Below are positions 1 to 6,872 of a stretch of 64,000 bases of DNA, one piece after another. The notes beneath the pieces are model-generated. The model saw only the letters and a program-made list of their open reading frames with translations. It did no database searches and was not told the origin of the DNA. Both the position numbers and the translations under genes were made by a program. Each line of letters starts with the position of its first letter. Positions within the stretch are counted from its first letter, which is position 1. Location: NCBI RefSeq assembly GCF_014639155.1, contig NZ_BMFT01000001.1, positions 2,108,001-2,172,000 on the forward strand, given 5' to 3'. Source of the DNA: Paenibacillus segetis. Lineage in GTDB: Bacteria; Bacillota; Bacilli; Paenibacillales; Paenibacillaceae.

Positions 1-119
1 TCTCCTTGATCGAAGCTGTACAACGCCAAATGTGGAATTATTGGTTCATTAAAAGTGGGCTCAAGTTGATGCGATTGTAAATAAGAATGTAGCAACTTAC
101 GATCATGAATTTCCTTCAT
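1..119 (-). CDS. Crp/Fnr-like transcriptional regulator, N-terminal fragment
   Basis: Only the first 39 codons are in the window; the gene runs off the left edge. Translation from the ATG at 119-117 begins MKEIHDRKLLHSYL and ends ...LALYSFDQGE. The last part resembles the opening of a cyclic-nucleotide-binding domain (aromatic-x-x-G-E), as in YeiL/Crp-type regulators. An AGGAGG site lies 9 bases upstream of the start. It follows the YdcZ-type transporter gene by about 40 bases on the same strand, so the two are probably one transcript. The family call rests on a very short stretch and could be wrong. Confidence 0.5.
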   Translation of the reverse strand, partial: MKEIHDRKLLHSYLQSHQLEPTFNEPIIPHLALYSFDQG

Positions 120-161
120 TGCTTGGTTCCGCCTCCTACCTAATTCACCTTCATTTGTGCC

Positions 162-587
162 TCAAAATTTTAAAATCACTACACCAGCGATCATCATCGC
201 AATCCCAATGAATTGCGGTAGCCGCATATTTTGCTTCACGAGGCCAAACCAACCTTTACTATCTATTAAAAATGTTATACATAGCTGGGAAATCATTACA
301 AGGGAAACGGTTAAAGTAACGCCGACATGTTGAATGGATGTAACATTAGAGAAAATAATGACCGCCGCAAAAGCGCCTCCAGCCAGATACAAGGGTTTCA
401 CTTGTTTAAATCCTTGCCAATTTTTCTCTCTCACGAACATCAAGATTAGAAATGCCGCTACAAATCCGGTGAACTGGGTAAGTGCCGCTGCTTGCCAAGT
501 ACCGATATTTTGACTAATTCTGGCATTCGCAACACCTTGTAACGTAATAAAGGCTCCACCTAAAAACGCTAATATGATTCCTCTCAT
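162..587 (-). CDS. YdcZ/DUF606-type DMT-superfamily transporter
   Basis: This 141-residue protein is almost wholly hydrophobic, with about five membrane segments. It starts with the conserved layout MRGIILAFLGGAFITLQGVAN, typical of the short YdcZ (DUF606) half-size members of the drug/metabolite transporter superfamily. Such proteins usually act as dimers in the cytoplasmic membrane; the substrate is not readable from sequence. A GAGGAGAG ribosome site precedes the ATG. It is followed closely by the Crp/Fnr-like gene, whose product may control it. Length is normal for the family. Confidence 0.8.
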   Translation of the reverse strand: MRGIILAFLGGAFITLQGVANARISQNIGTWQAAALTQFTGFVAAFLILMFVREKNWQGFKQVKPLYLAGGAFAAVIIFSNVTSIQHVGVTLTVSLVMISQLCITFLIDSKGWFGLVKQNMRLPQFIGIAMMIAGVVILKF

Positions 588-692
588 GACTTTTCTCTCC
601 TCAAATTAACTGTGTCTTAATTAAATGATAAATCCAGTCGGATGGGAAGGACATATGTCCTGAACATGGTAACATACTAATGTACATAATAA

Positions 693-714
693 AAAGCCTG
701 AAATCTCAGGCTTT
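693..714 (-). terminator. Intrinsic terminator after HAD hydrolase gene
   Basis: A nine-base-pair hairpin (AAAGCCTGA / TCAGGCTTT, loop of four) is followed on the minus strand by a T-rich run. It lies 46 bases past the HAD hydrolase stop codon. Confidence 0.75.
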
Positions 715-759
715 CGTGATCAGGTTAGGATTCAATTGATTCAATTAGGTTCCTTAACC

Positions 760-1383
760 TCAAAGTAAATTAATGATTTCCATTGGGGTTTCAAATTTAT
801 ATTTTGCAGGTATACACTCGTGATTCTTGCAGCCCCAAAGTGCTAACCCAAAATCAATTCCCGCGTCTCGTGCGCACTCATAATCATAAATCGTATCGCC
901 TATATAAATAGACGATGTAGGTGTAGCTCCAGACTTCTCCATAAATTTTAATAACGGTTCAGGATTCGGCTTGTGTTTCTCCGTGTCATCCGCGCATACA
1001 ATATGCGTTAAATAGCTCATTAGACCAAAGGGGACAAAGTCATTATTAAACTCCTCATAGGTCCTTGATGTTACTAGTCCTTGAGTGATCTCCCTGCTCG
1101 AAATGCTATTAAAAACATCTTGGATACCATTAAATAATTTGATCGAATGTTTAAAGTCTCTTACAAAGTAATTCCATCGAGCTTCTGCCATCGGTATGCT
1201 CATTTCATGTATACCTAATTGCCGTAGCGCAACAGTTCCAGGGATTCCTAGCACAAAATCTAACTGATCCATTTGAATGTCTCTGTCGTAATCTACTTTT
1301 AACATCTTTTGTAGTGATTTTTTTATCGATAATTCTGTATCGATCAGAGTCCCATCCACATCATAAATGAAAGTGTTATACAT
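760..1383 (-). CDS. HAD-superfamily phosphatase (phosphoglycolate phosphatase-like)
   Basis: Predicted cytosolic haloacid-dehalogenase-type hydrolase of 207 residues. Motif I is DVDGT at residues 8-12, with both aspartates present. The motif II region reads LVTSRT, the lysine lies in HKPNPEP, and motif III reads IYIGDTIYDYECA. The helical cap between motifs I and II fits the PGP/beta-phosphoglucomutase-like subfamily; the substrate cannot be told. The open frame extends six codons further upstream, but GGAGG sits 10 bases before the ATG at 1383 and overlaps or abuts the earlier ATGs, so 1383 is preferred. A good terminator follows. It lies just downstream of the LacI-type gene. Confidence 0.8.
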   Translation of the reverse strand: MYNTFIYDVDGTLIDTELSIKKSLQKMLKVDYDRDIQMDQLDFVLGIPGTVALRQLGIHEMSIPMAEARWNYFVRDFKHSIKLFNGIQDVFNSISSREITQGLVTSRTYEEFNNDFVPFGLMSYLTHIVCADDTEKHKPNPEPLLKFMEKSGATPTSSIYIGDTIYDYECARDAGIDFGLALWGCKNHECIPAKYKFETPMEIINLL

Positions 1384-1455
1384 ACCATCCATTCCTCCCA
1401 TGTATTGTTTGTGTTTAGCACATGGTAATGTATGAAATGGATTTCATGTCAACAC

Positions 1456-2406
1456 TTAGATTGATGAACGATGAATAATACGATAAGGGATTTTAACCTT
1501 ATCTTTTGATTTGTTGATAATCAGCTCAAAAGCTTGTTCACCGACTTTAATTAATTGATGATCAACTGAAGAAAGACTCAATGCTATGCCAATAGGTTGA
1601 TTTTCTTGTCCTATAATAGCTAAGTCATCTGGAACTTGAATATGTACGGACCTTGCATACTGATAAATCCCGCCAGCAACTTCATCTCCGTTGGCGTAAA
1701 TTGCAGTTGGCCTTGAGTGTAAGTTCAGAAGCTTCTCACCAGCAAGTATCCCGTCCTCCATACTATAGCAATCCGAAATATAATGTTCGGGACGTAGCTC
1801 ACCGAAGGTTTCCTTATATGCTGCAATCGTTTGTTGGGTACTAACACTTTGCATTCCTCTGGCGGCAGTAAATGCCACAGTCGTATGACCTTTAAGCTTG
1901 AGATATTGGAATACTTCAAGGTAAGAGGCGTATCGATCTATATACGCGCATCCAACCTCAGGATGTTCTGTATATTCGCATGAAACTACTTGTCCATAAT
2001 TCGCATAGGGTACGATCGTCTTCCAATCGTTTGAACGCGATGTAATGATAATTCCATCAAGCCATTTGTTCTTAAGCATAGAGAGATACTCAATCTCTTT
2101 TTCTTTGTTGTATTGAGTAGGAAGTACTGTTATTGAAAATCCCTTCTCTACGGACTTATTAAGGACCCCATGCAACATTTGATCAAACGCTTGATTATTG
2201 TTGTAAGGAATAATGATCCCTATTGTCTTTGTTTCCCCCCGAATTAAGTCAATGGCATTCCGGTTAGGCGTATAATTCATATCATTAATTACTTTTAGAA
2301 CCGCTGCCCTTTTTTCTTCAGATACATACTTATGATGGTTAAGTACCCTAGATACAGTCGATACAGATACACCGGATAACTTTGCGATCTCGCTAATATT
2401 AGCCAT
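1456..2406 (-). CDS. LacI/GalR family transcriptional regulator
   Basis: The 316-residue protein has a textbook LacI helix-turn-helix at residues 2-21 (NISEIAKLSGVSVSTVSRVL) and hinge, then a periplasmic-binding-protein-like effector domain from about residue 60. It ends with the usual IIHRSSI tail. Family members bind palindromic operators with a central CpG and respond to a sugar or sugar phosphate. The chitosanase gene lies immediately upstream on the same strand. An AAGCGCTTTAACTT element occurs both before and after the chitosanase gene, suggesting this protein controls it and itself. That link is inference. Confidence 0.88.
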   Translation of the reverse strand: MANISEIAKLSGVSVSTVSRVLNHHKYVSEEKRAAVLKVINDMNYTPNRNAIDLIRGETKTIGIIIPYNNNQAFDQMLHGVLNKSVEKGFSITVLPTQYNKEKEIEYLSMLKNKWLDGIIITSRSNDWKTIVPYANYGQVVSCEYTEHPEVGCAYIDRYASYLEVFQYLKLKGHTTVAFTAARGMQSVSTQQTIAAYKETFGELRPEHYISDCYSMEDGILAGEKLLNLHSRPTAIYANGDEVAGGIYQYARSVHIQVPDDLAIIGQENQPIGIALSLSSVDHQLIKVGEQAFELIINKSKDKVKIPYRIIHRSSI

Positions 2407-2478
2407 ACTGACCTTCTCCTAAAGTAATATTTGATGAATGTATTATATCTTATTTCCCGAGTTAACCTGGAGTATTAT

Positions 2479-2514
2479 AAAAAAATAGAACCCGCCACGT
2501 GGGCGAATTCTATT
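2479..2514 (-). terminator. Terminator after chitosanase gene
   Basis: AATAGAA and TTCTATT arms enclose a CGCC/GGCG inner stem with a two-base mismatch, followed on the minus strand by seven Ts. It separates the chitosanase transcript from the LacI-type gene. Confidence 0.7.
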
Positions 2515-2535
2515 GTTAATGGAGATCAAATATTT

Positions 2536-2549
2536 AAGCGCTTTAACTT
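2536..2549. promoter_or_regulatory. LacI-type operator-like repeat, copy 1
   Basis: AAGCGCTTTAACTT contains the CpG-centred palindrome AAGCGCTT typical of LacI/CcpA-type operators. The same 14 bases recur at 3522-3535, so the pair flanks the chitosanase gene. This copy lies in the 3' untranslated part of that gene, about 130 bases upstream of the LacI-type start codon. Confidence 0.5.
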
Positions 2550-2588
2550 ATGGTCATGACTTAACCAATTATTTTTTATTCGCAATAT

Positions 2589-3506
2589 TTATTTCATTTC
2601 CCAACTTGTAACCTTAACAATTGCTGCATCTGCATTCTTCAGATCAGTTTCACCTTGGCTCAGTAATGTACTCCACTGCTTAACACGATTCTTCCCATTC
2701 GGTGGTTCGTTATAATCATTTGTATCAACTATTAAAGTACGTTTTGCATAGAAATTAGTCATAAATGTCTTCTCGTCCGTGCTACTTCCGGATTTCGATA
2801 AAAGTCCTTGAAGACTATTAGCATCTCCCGTAGCTCCATGATTCAAGGCCGCATCTACAAATGAACCAATGGTTAGAGCCGTTTTAAAACCTCGTTTATT
2901 AGCTTGTTCTACACTATATTTAATATAGACATTGTAGAAAGTTTTCCACATCGCTTCTCTCCAGGCTGGATCATTTTGCAATGCATTAATTTTCTTAATG
3001 AATGTACTATCACTGTCTTTAATGACTAAGATTGATCCACTCATGGAGCCATTAACACCAATTCGCTTCAGTGCGCCACTTACCGATGGATTAGTTGCTC
3101 CTTTTACACGGTCATATTCTATGAAGAGAGCAGGTCCATCCGGTCCGGTATCATTTGCACCACCTGTTGTTGCCCCAAATATTCCGATGGTAAAGCCGCG
3201 TTTATCAGGTAGTTTCTCACAATATCCGTAATACTTGGTCCAATTAAGATCATCCTGCTCCGGTTTGTTAACCAGCTTCATGATATTGTTCCACTGTTCA
3301 CCATCAAGCCCTGTTTTTGATTGTAAAAATTGGAGAGTTGCCGGAGAAAAATTATCATTTGGGTTCGTTGCTGCAAAGCTCTTCGTTTGGAGTGGACTGG
3401 AAAAAAGGCTACATGAAATACTAATTATAAAGCTCAGCACAACCAATAAAGAAAACTTTAATTTCTTAGAACCTAAAATCCGTTTTGTCTCGAACAATTG
3501 AATCAC
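2589..3506 (-). CDS. csn: Secreted GH46 chitosanase
   Basis: Endo-chitosanase that would cleave glucosamine linkages outside the cell. The 305-residue precursor has a basic N-terminus, a hydrophobic segment at about 18-36 and a likely signal-peptidase site near KSFAA (44-46). The mature part strongly resembles family GH46 Bacillus circulans MH-K1 chitosanase as I recall it. The general acid Glu is E83 (NKPEQDD) and the second carboxylate is D101 (PDKRG), 18 residues apart as in that enzyme. Start choice is uncertain. The GTG at 3506 has AGGAGG only one base away, whereas a TTG three codons later (3497) has 10-base spacing. A neighbouring LacI-type regulator and flanking operator-like repeats suggest sugar-responsive control. 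Confidence 0.93.
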   Translation of the reverse strand: MIQLFETKRILGSKKLKFSLLVVLSFIISISCSLFSSPLQTKSFAATNPNDNFSPATLQFLQSKTGLDGEQWNNIMKLVNKPEQDDLNWTKYYGYCEKLPDKRGFTIGIFGATTGGANDTGPDGPALFIEYDRVKGATNPSVSGALKRIGVNGSMSGSILVIKDSDSTFIKKINALQNDPAWREAMWKTFYNVYIKYSVEQANKRGFKTALTIGSFVDAALNHGATGDANSLQGLLSKSGSSTDEKTFMTNFYAKRTLIVDTNDYNEPPNGKNRVKQWSTLLSQGETDLKNADAAIVKVTSWEMK

Positions 3507-3521
3507 TCCTCCTCAAAATAA

Positions 3522-3535
3522 AAGCGCTTTAACTT
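3522..3535. promoter_or_regulatory. LacI-type operator-like repeat, copy 2
   Basis: Identical to the 14 bases at 2536-2549. Here the palindrome is ten bases (AAAGCGCTTT, 3521-3530) and lies just upstream of the chitosanase ribosome site, a place where a bound repressor would block transcription. A second palindrome, ACCTGCAGGT, follows at 3540-3549. Confidence 0.55.
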
Positions 3536-3667
3536 TTTGACCTGCAGGTTACCTCCTCATTTAGAGATATTCTACACGAATACAAAAATTCCTTTTTATT
3601 TATATATGACATAAAAATTATTTTTTGTTCCATATTTTAGGATCAACAATTCCTAAGAACATAAAGA

Positions 3668-3706
3668 AACTCCTAACAGAAAAGAAGCTTTCTCTGATAG
3701 GAGTTA
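3668..3706 (-). terminator. Hairpin terminator after mnmH
   Basis: Arms AACTCCTA and TAGGAGTT with further inner pairing, followed on the minus strand by TTTCTTTATG. The T-tract is imperfect. It is placed 26 bases past the mnmH stop codon. Confidence 0.6.
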
Positions 3707-3731
3707 TATGATACTCATAACACTCTGATAA

Positions 3732-4769
3732 TTAAGTATACTGACTGGACAGATAATTGATTACGGCCGCTTCGGCTTCGTCCAAATTGTTTACCGTAAA
3801 CGTCACTTTCTCTGCTTCCTCATATTGTTGGGAAGAAAAGTCGTATCTTGGATCGTAATAATACTGCAATATCATTTCAATTGCTTCCGCGAACAAATCC
3901 GCATGCAGACACCGCTCAATTTCTGCTGCAATTGGAACATGTATCCGAGATTTGATTAACTGAAACGCAGTAATATACTGCTCCTTATATAGTTCTGGTT
4001 GGTAGTCTTCTATGATTTGTTGCACCCTTGATTGAAGTGGCATATCAATCCAAATCTGTGTGCCCACTGCTTTCTTGTGAACCATGAAAGGTGGTATAAC
4101 AACCTTACCAATCCGTGCGCTCTCTGCTTCAAATAAAACATAAGGAGAATGCTCTAATTTGATAAGATCCTCCAGTAGAAGACTATCAAAGGTTTTCTGG
4201 TTATTCGCTTTAAGTCCGATCTGTCCGAAGATAGATCCCCGGTGTCCTGCTAATCCTTCTAAATCTAATACGGGATGACCTTGACCCTTCAAACGATGTA
4301 GTAGGTTTGTTTTACCTGTACCTGTATTTCCATGAATCACATAAGGCTTTGGATTAAAGTTGAAGGAATCCAGCGTGTCTAATACCCATTTACGGTAGGC
4401 TTTATATCCTCCAGCCAATCGATAAGCATGAATATCCATTAATGAGAGTACCGTTGCCGCAGTTCGGCTTCGCATGCCACCACGCCAACAGAACACAACC
4501 TTCTCTCCAGGAATGCCTGCAAACTCTGTAATAAAGGCAGGTAGTTTCGCTGAGAAAATTTCCAAACCGCGGTCTTTCGCAGCTTGGACACTTGTCTGCT
4601 TATACAACGTACCAACTTCAGCCCGTTCTTGATCATCAAATACAGGTATATTCAGACTGTACGGGAGTGTTGAGTCCTTATATTCAGAAGGAGACCGCAC
4701 ATCAACAATCGTCAGGTCCTTCCTATCTTTTAGCTTTCTTAACTCATCAATCGTAATATCCTGAAACAA
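3732..4769 (-). CDS. mnmH: tRNA 2-selenouridine synthase MnmH (SelU)
   Basis: Replaces sulfur of 2-thiouridine at tRNA position 34 with selenium, via a geranylated intermediate, using selenophosphate. The 345-residue protein has an N-terminal rhodanese domain (about 1-125) with catalytic C94 in FCWRGGMRS. A P-loop NTPase-like domain follows, with Walker A GNTGTGKT at 147-154; this two-domain order is diagnostic of MnmH/YbbB. It lies 59 bases downstream of selD on the same strand, the expected donor-user pairing. No selA or selB is in the window, so selenium may here serve tRNA only, but that cannot be settled from 64 kb. Confidence 0.93.
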   Translation of the reverse strand: MFQDITIDELRKLKDRKDLTIVDVRSPSEYKDSTLPYSLNIPVFDDQERAEVGTLYKQTSVQAAKDRGLEIFSAKLPAFITEFAGIPGEKVVFCWRGGMRSRTAATVLSLMDIHAYRLAGGYKAYRKWVLDTLDSFNFNPKPYVIHGNTGTGKTNLLHRLKGQGHPVLDLEGLAGHRGSIFGQIGLKANNQKTFDSLLLEDLIKLEHSPYVLFEAESARIGKVVIPPFMVHKKAVGTQIWIDMPLQSRVQQIIEDYQPELYKEQYITAFQLIKSRIHVPIAAEIERCLHADLFAEAIEMILQYYYDPRYDFSSQQYEEAEKVTFTVNNLDEAEAAVINYLSSQYT

Positions 4770-4828
4770 AGCGCTCTCTCCTCTAGTTACTAACTGCGAC
4801 GAATAAAGTCGACTGACGCAGATTCGAT

Positions 4829-5890
4829 TTATACTTGGTCCGCGATTACTGTGATCTGTCCAGGATGATCCTCCGTTACTTCACCGATCATAGCTGCTTC
4901 TACTCCGCCTTCCTTTAGTTCAGCAAGCAGTTGCTCACTTTGCTCTGCGGCAACAGAGATTAACAATCCGCCTGAAGTTACGGCATCACACAGTATGTAA
5001 CGATTAATTTGATCCATCTCTTCAGGGAAAAGGATGCTTCCTTCTAAATGTGCAAAGTTGTTCTTGGTACCTCCAGGTATAAACCCAGCTTCAGCCAGCT
5101 CTCTTACTCTCGGAAGTAAAGGTACTGCACCTTGATGGATTAGAAGTCCAAGTCCGCTTCCTTTGGCCATTTCCGAAGCATGTCCAAGTAATCCAAAGCC
5201 GGTTACGTCAGTACATGCATGAACATCATATGGTTCCATGATTTCGGCAGCCGATTTATTCAGCTTAGACATTACATTTATTAGTCTTGTTGTTTCTTCG
5301 GGTGATAACTGGTCTTTCTTTATCGAAGTAGTTAAGATACCGACTCCGATCGGTTTGGTCAAAATCAGTTTGTCCCCCGCGCGAGCGGCTGCATTTGTTC
5401 TAATTTTGTCCGGATGTATTAGTCCTGTAACGGATAAGCCAAATTTCGGCTCTTTATCATCAATAGAATGACCGCCTACTAGCGTAGCGCCTGCTTCCTG
5501 TACTTTATCGGCCGCACCACGCAGAATATCCGCGAGAATACTTTTGTCGAGAACTGAAATTGGAAAGGCTACAATATTAAGCACCGTCAGAGGTTTGCCC
5601 CCCATTGCATATATATCACTTAATGCATTAGCAGCAGCAATTTGACCAAATGAGTACGGGTCATCAACAATCGGTGTGAAAAAATCTAGAGTTTGTACTA
5701 GGGCTAGTTCATCATTTAAGCGGTACACTCCCGCATCGTCACTAGTATCCGTTCCGACTAATAGATCAGGATTAGGGACTGCTGGTGGTAGACTACGCAG
5801 CACTTGCATAAGATCAGCAGGACCAATTTTACAGCCGCAACCCCCTTTAGATGATAATGAAGTCAGCTTTACTGTTCCATCTTGTGACAT
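4829..5890 (-). CDS. selD: Selenide, water dikinase SelD
   Basis: Makes selenophosphate from selenide and ATP. The 353-residue protein has the N-terminal active-site loop GGCGCK with C18 and K21, matching Cys17/Lys20 of E. coli SelD, so this is the cysteine form, not a selenoprotein. AIR-synthase-type motifs follow, including LVGTDTSDDAGVY, the NALSDIYAMGG stretch and ACTDVTGFGLLGH. The ATG has AGGAGC ten bases upstream. mnmH follows directly, giving a compact two-gene selenouridine operon, ended by the hairpin past mnmH. Confidence 0.95.
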   Translation of the reverse strand: MSQDGTVKLTSLSSKGGCGCKIGPADLMQVLRSLPPAVPNPDLLVGTDTSDDAGVYRLNDELALVQTLDFFTPIVDDPYSFGQIAAANALSDIYAMGGKPLTVLNIVAFPISVLDKSILADILRGAADKVQEAGATLVGGHSIDDKEPKFGLSVTGLIHPDKIRTNAAARAGDKLILTKPIGVGILTTSIKKDQLSPEETTRLINVMSKLNKSAAEIMEPYDVHACTDVTGFGLLGHASEMAKGSGLGLLIHQGAVPLLPRVRELAEAGFIPGGTKNNFAHLEGSILFPEEMDQINRYILCDAVTSGGLLISVAAEQSEQLLAELKEGGVEAAMIGEVTEDHPGQITVIADQV

Positions 5891-5970
5891 GTTTGACTCA
5901 GCTCCTATGGATTTATGAACTTGTGAACTACTTCTTTAATTTTACACGATGTATTTATCATTGTACAAAA

Positions 5971-6010
5971 ATAAAAGACACATTAACTCAGCGAGTTCAG
6001 TGTCTTTTAT
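5971..6010. terminator. Strong hairpin terminator
   Basis: ATAAAAGACAC pairs with GTGTCTTTTAT (eleven pairs), with an inner AACTC/GAGTT stem and T-rich flanks on both strands. On the minus strand it ends the small-membrane-protein operon that stops at 6062. Confidence 0.8.
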
Positions 6011-6061
6011 TTATTGCTCACTATATTTAAGAGGTGCGAATTCCTCTGCGACCCCATACTT

Positions 6062-6319
6062 CTACTGTTTCGTCTTTTTCATGATGAACGGCATCAGAAT
6101 CAAGTGGGATAATGGACAAATCAATAGGATTAGATAAGGCATAACATTTGCCTTTGCTCCTGTAACAACATTTACGAGAAGTATGATCGCAAACAATATG
6201 ATAGGTAATACGCAACATATGAACATCATGTAGTTACTTTTTTTTGATCGCAATGGAGAAAGCTCATTTCTTTCCCCATGGTCCTTATCATCATGCCTAT
6301 GATCTCCACAACAATTCAT
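6062..6319 (-). CDS. Small two-TM membrane protein, DUF2933-like
   Basis: The 85-residue protein starts with a Cys/His/Asp-rich head (MNCCGDHRHDDKDHGE) that could bind metal. Two membrane segments follow (about 31-52 and 58-76), with the second reading LLICPLSHLILMPF. The CPLxHLxxM pattern recalls the DUF2933 family of small membrane proteins often found near heavy-metal genes. AGGAG precedes the ATG. It is last of three tightly spaced small genes (6717 to 6062). A metal role is inference from composition and neighbours only. Confidence 0.65.
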   Translation of the reverse strand: MNCCGDHRHDDKDHGERNELSPLRSKKSNYMMFICCVLPIILFAIILLVNVVTGAKANVMPYLILLICPLSHLILMPFIMKKTKQ

Positions 6320-6326
6320 CTACCAT

Positions 6327-6446
6327 CTACTCCTTTTGCGATGTTTGATTTTCTTGAGTACCTTTATGGCGTTGACCTCGCATTCCAAACATCATGAGTA
6401 TCATCATTAACGGACATATTAACGCCATTAACCAGGACCAATTCAT
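6327..6446 (-). CDS. 39-residue hydrophobic membrane peptide
   Basis: Short gene with a very good ribosome site (AAGGAGGT, 7 bases from the ATG). It encodes 39 residues: a Met- and Trp-rich hydrophobic helix (about 3-22, with ICPLMMILMMF) followed by a basic polar tail. The CPLMM motif echoes CPLSH in the next gene, so the two look like relatives of different length. Stop is at 6327, eight bases before the next ATG, which implies translation as one unit with its neighbours. No function is known to me. The strong ribosome site and the shared motif are the grounds for calling it real. Confidence 0.65.
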   Translation of the reverse strand: MNWSWLMALICPLMMILMMFGMRGQRHKGTQENQTSQKE

Positions 6447-6462
6447 AGGTTGACCTCCTTAA

Positions 6463-6717
6463 TTACATCATGCCTCGCGAATGCATCATGTTCTGTGCAT
6501 TAGAATTCTGTTTCTTAACATCCGTGTTGTTATGACAGTTGTTATACATATCGTTTAACTGCTTCTCATTCAAATCCGGATGAACTTGTTGCATATGTGG
6601 AAGCATGTCCTCATAATTATTATAGTTCCCTTCATTGTTACCTGCTGCAATTACAGCTGTTCCGATACTCATTGTCAACGCAATAACACTCAAACTTACG
6701 ATTAATTTCTTCTTCAT
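6463..6717 (-). CDS. Small exported Met/His-rich protein
   Basis: The 84-residue precursor has a clear Sec signal peptide (KKK then a hydrophobic core, likely cut near VIAAG, about residue 25). The mature part contains the sequence YEDMLPHMQQVHPDLNE and a MYNNCHNN segment, and ends NMMHSRGMM. Such small proteins are widespread in Bacillales, sometimes carrying unhelpful automatic names. Met, His and one Cys suggest metal binding at the cell surface, but this is inference. It heads the three-gene cluster. Its promoter carries a 32-base element shared with the lipoprotein gene at 30-31 kb, so both are probably controlled by one regulator. Confidence 0.7.
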   Translation of the reverse strand: MKKKLIVSLSVIALTMSIGTAVIAAGNNEGNYNNYEDMLPHMQQVHPDLNEKQLNDMYNNCHNNTDVKKQNSNAQNMMHSRGMM

Positions 6718-6745
6718 TTGTATCTCCTCCTTATGTCTTTCTATC

Positions 6746-6777
6746 TTAACTTATAAATTTGTGGAAATTGTGTAGTT
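6746..6777 (-). promoter_or_regulatory. Shared 32-base promoter element, copy A
   Basis: On the minus strand it has the core CACAATTTCCACAAATTT followed by GTTAAGAT, which could be the -10 box. It matches 31277-31308 in 25 of 32 positions with no gaps. The CACA-TTTC units repeat about every ten bases, as in OmpR-type response regulator sites placed over the -35 region. Confidence 0.6.
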
Positions 6778-6794
6778 CACTTTACTTAAATTCT

Positions 6795-6823
6795 TTGTAT
6801 TAGTAATTTGGGTTTGTTATAAT
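6795..6823 (+). promoter_or_regulatory. SigA-type promoter of fabV
   Basis: TTGTAT (6795-6800), a 17-base gap and a perfect TATAAT (6818-6823), 50 bases before the fabV start codon. It lies close to the oppositely directed shared element at 6746-6777. Confidence 0.6.
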
Positions 6824-6872
6824 TCACTAGAGGTTGTTAAAAGTTTAAATACATATTAAAGGGGAAATCCAT

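Noticed and set aside
3540..3549. ACCTGCAGGT palindrome as a second regulator site
   Set aside because: A ten-base palindrome alone, without a second copy in the window, is not enough evidence.
6801..6826. TTAGTA next to the fabV promoter as a FapR operator
   Set aside because: Only one half-site is present; the required inverted TACTAA is missing at the right distance.
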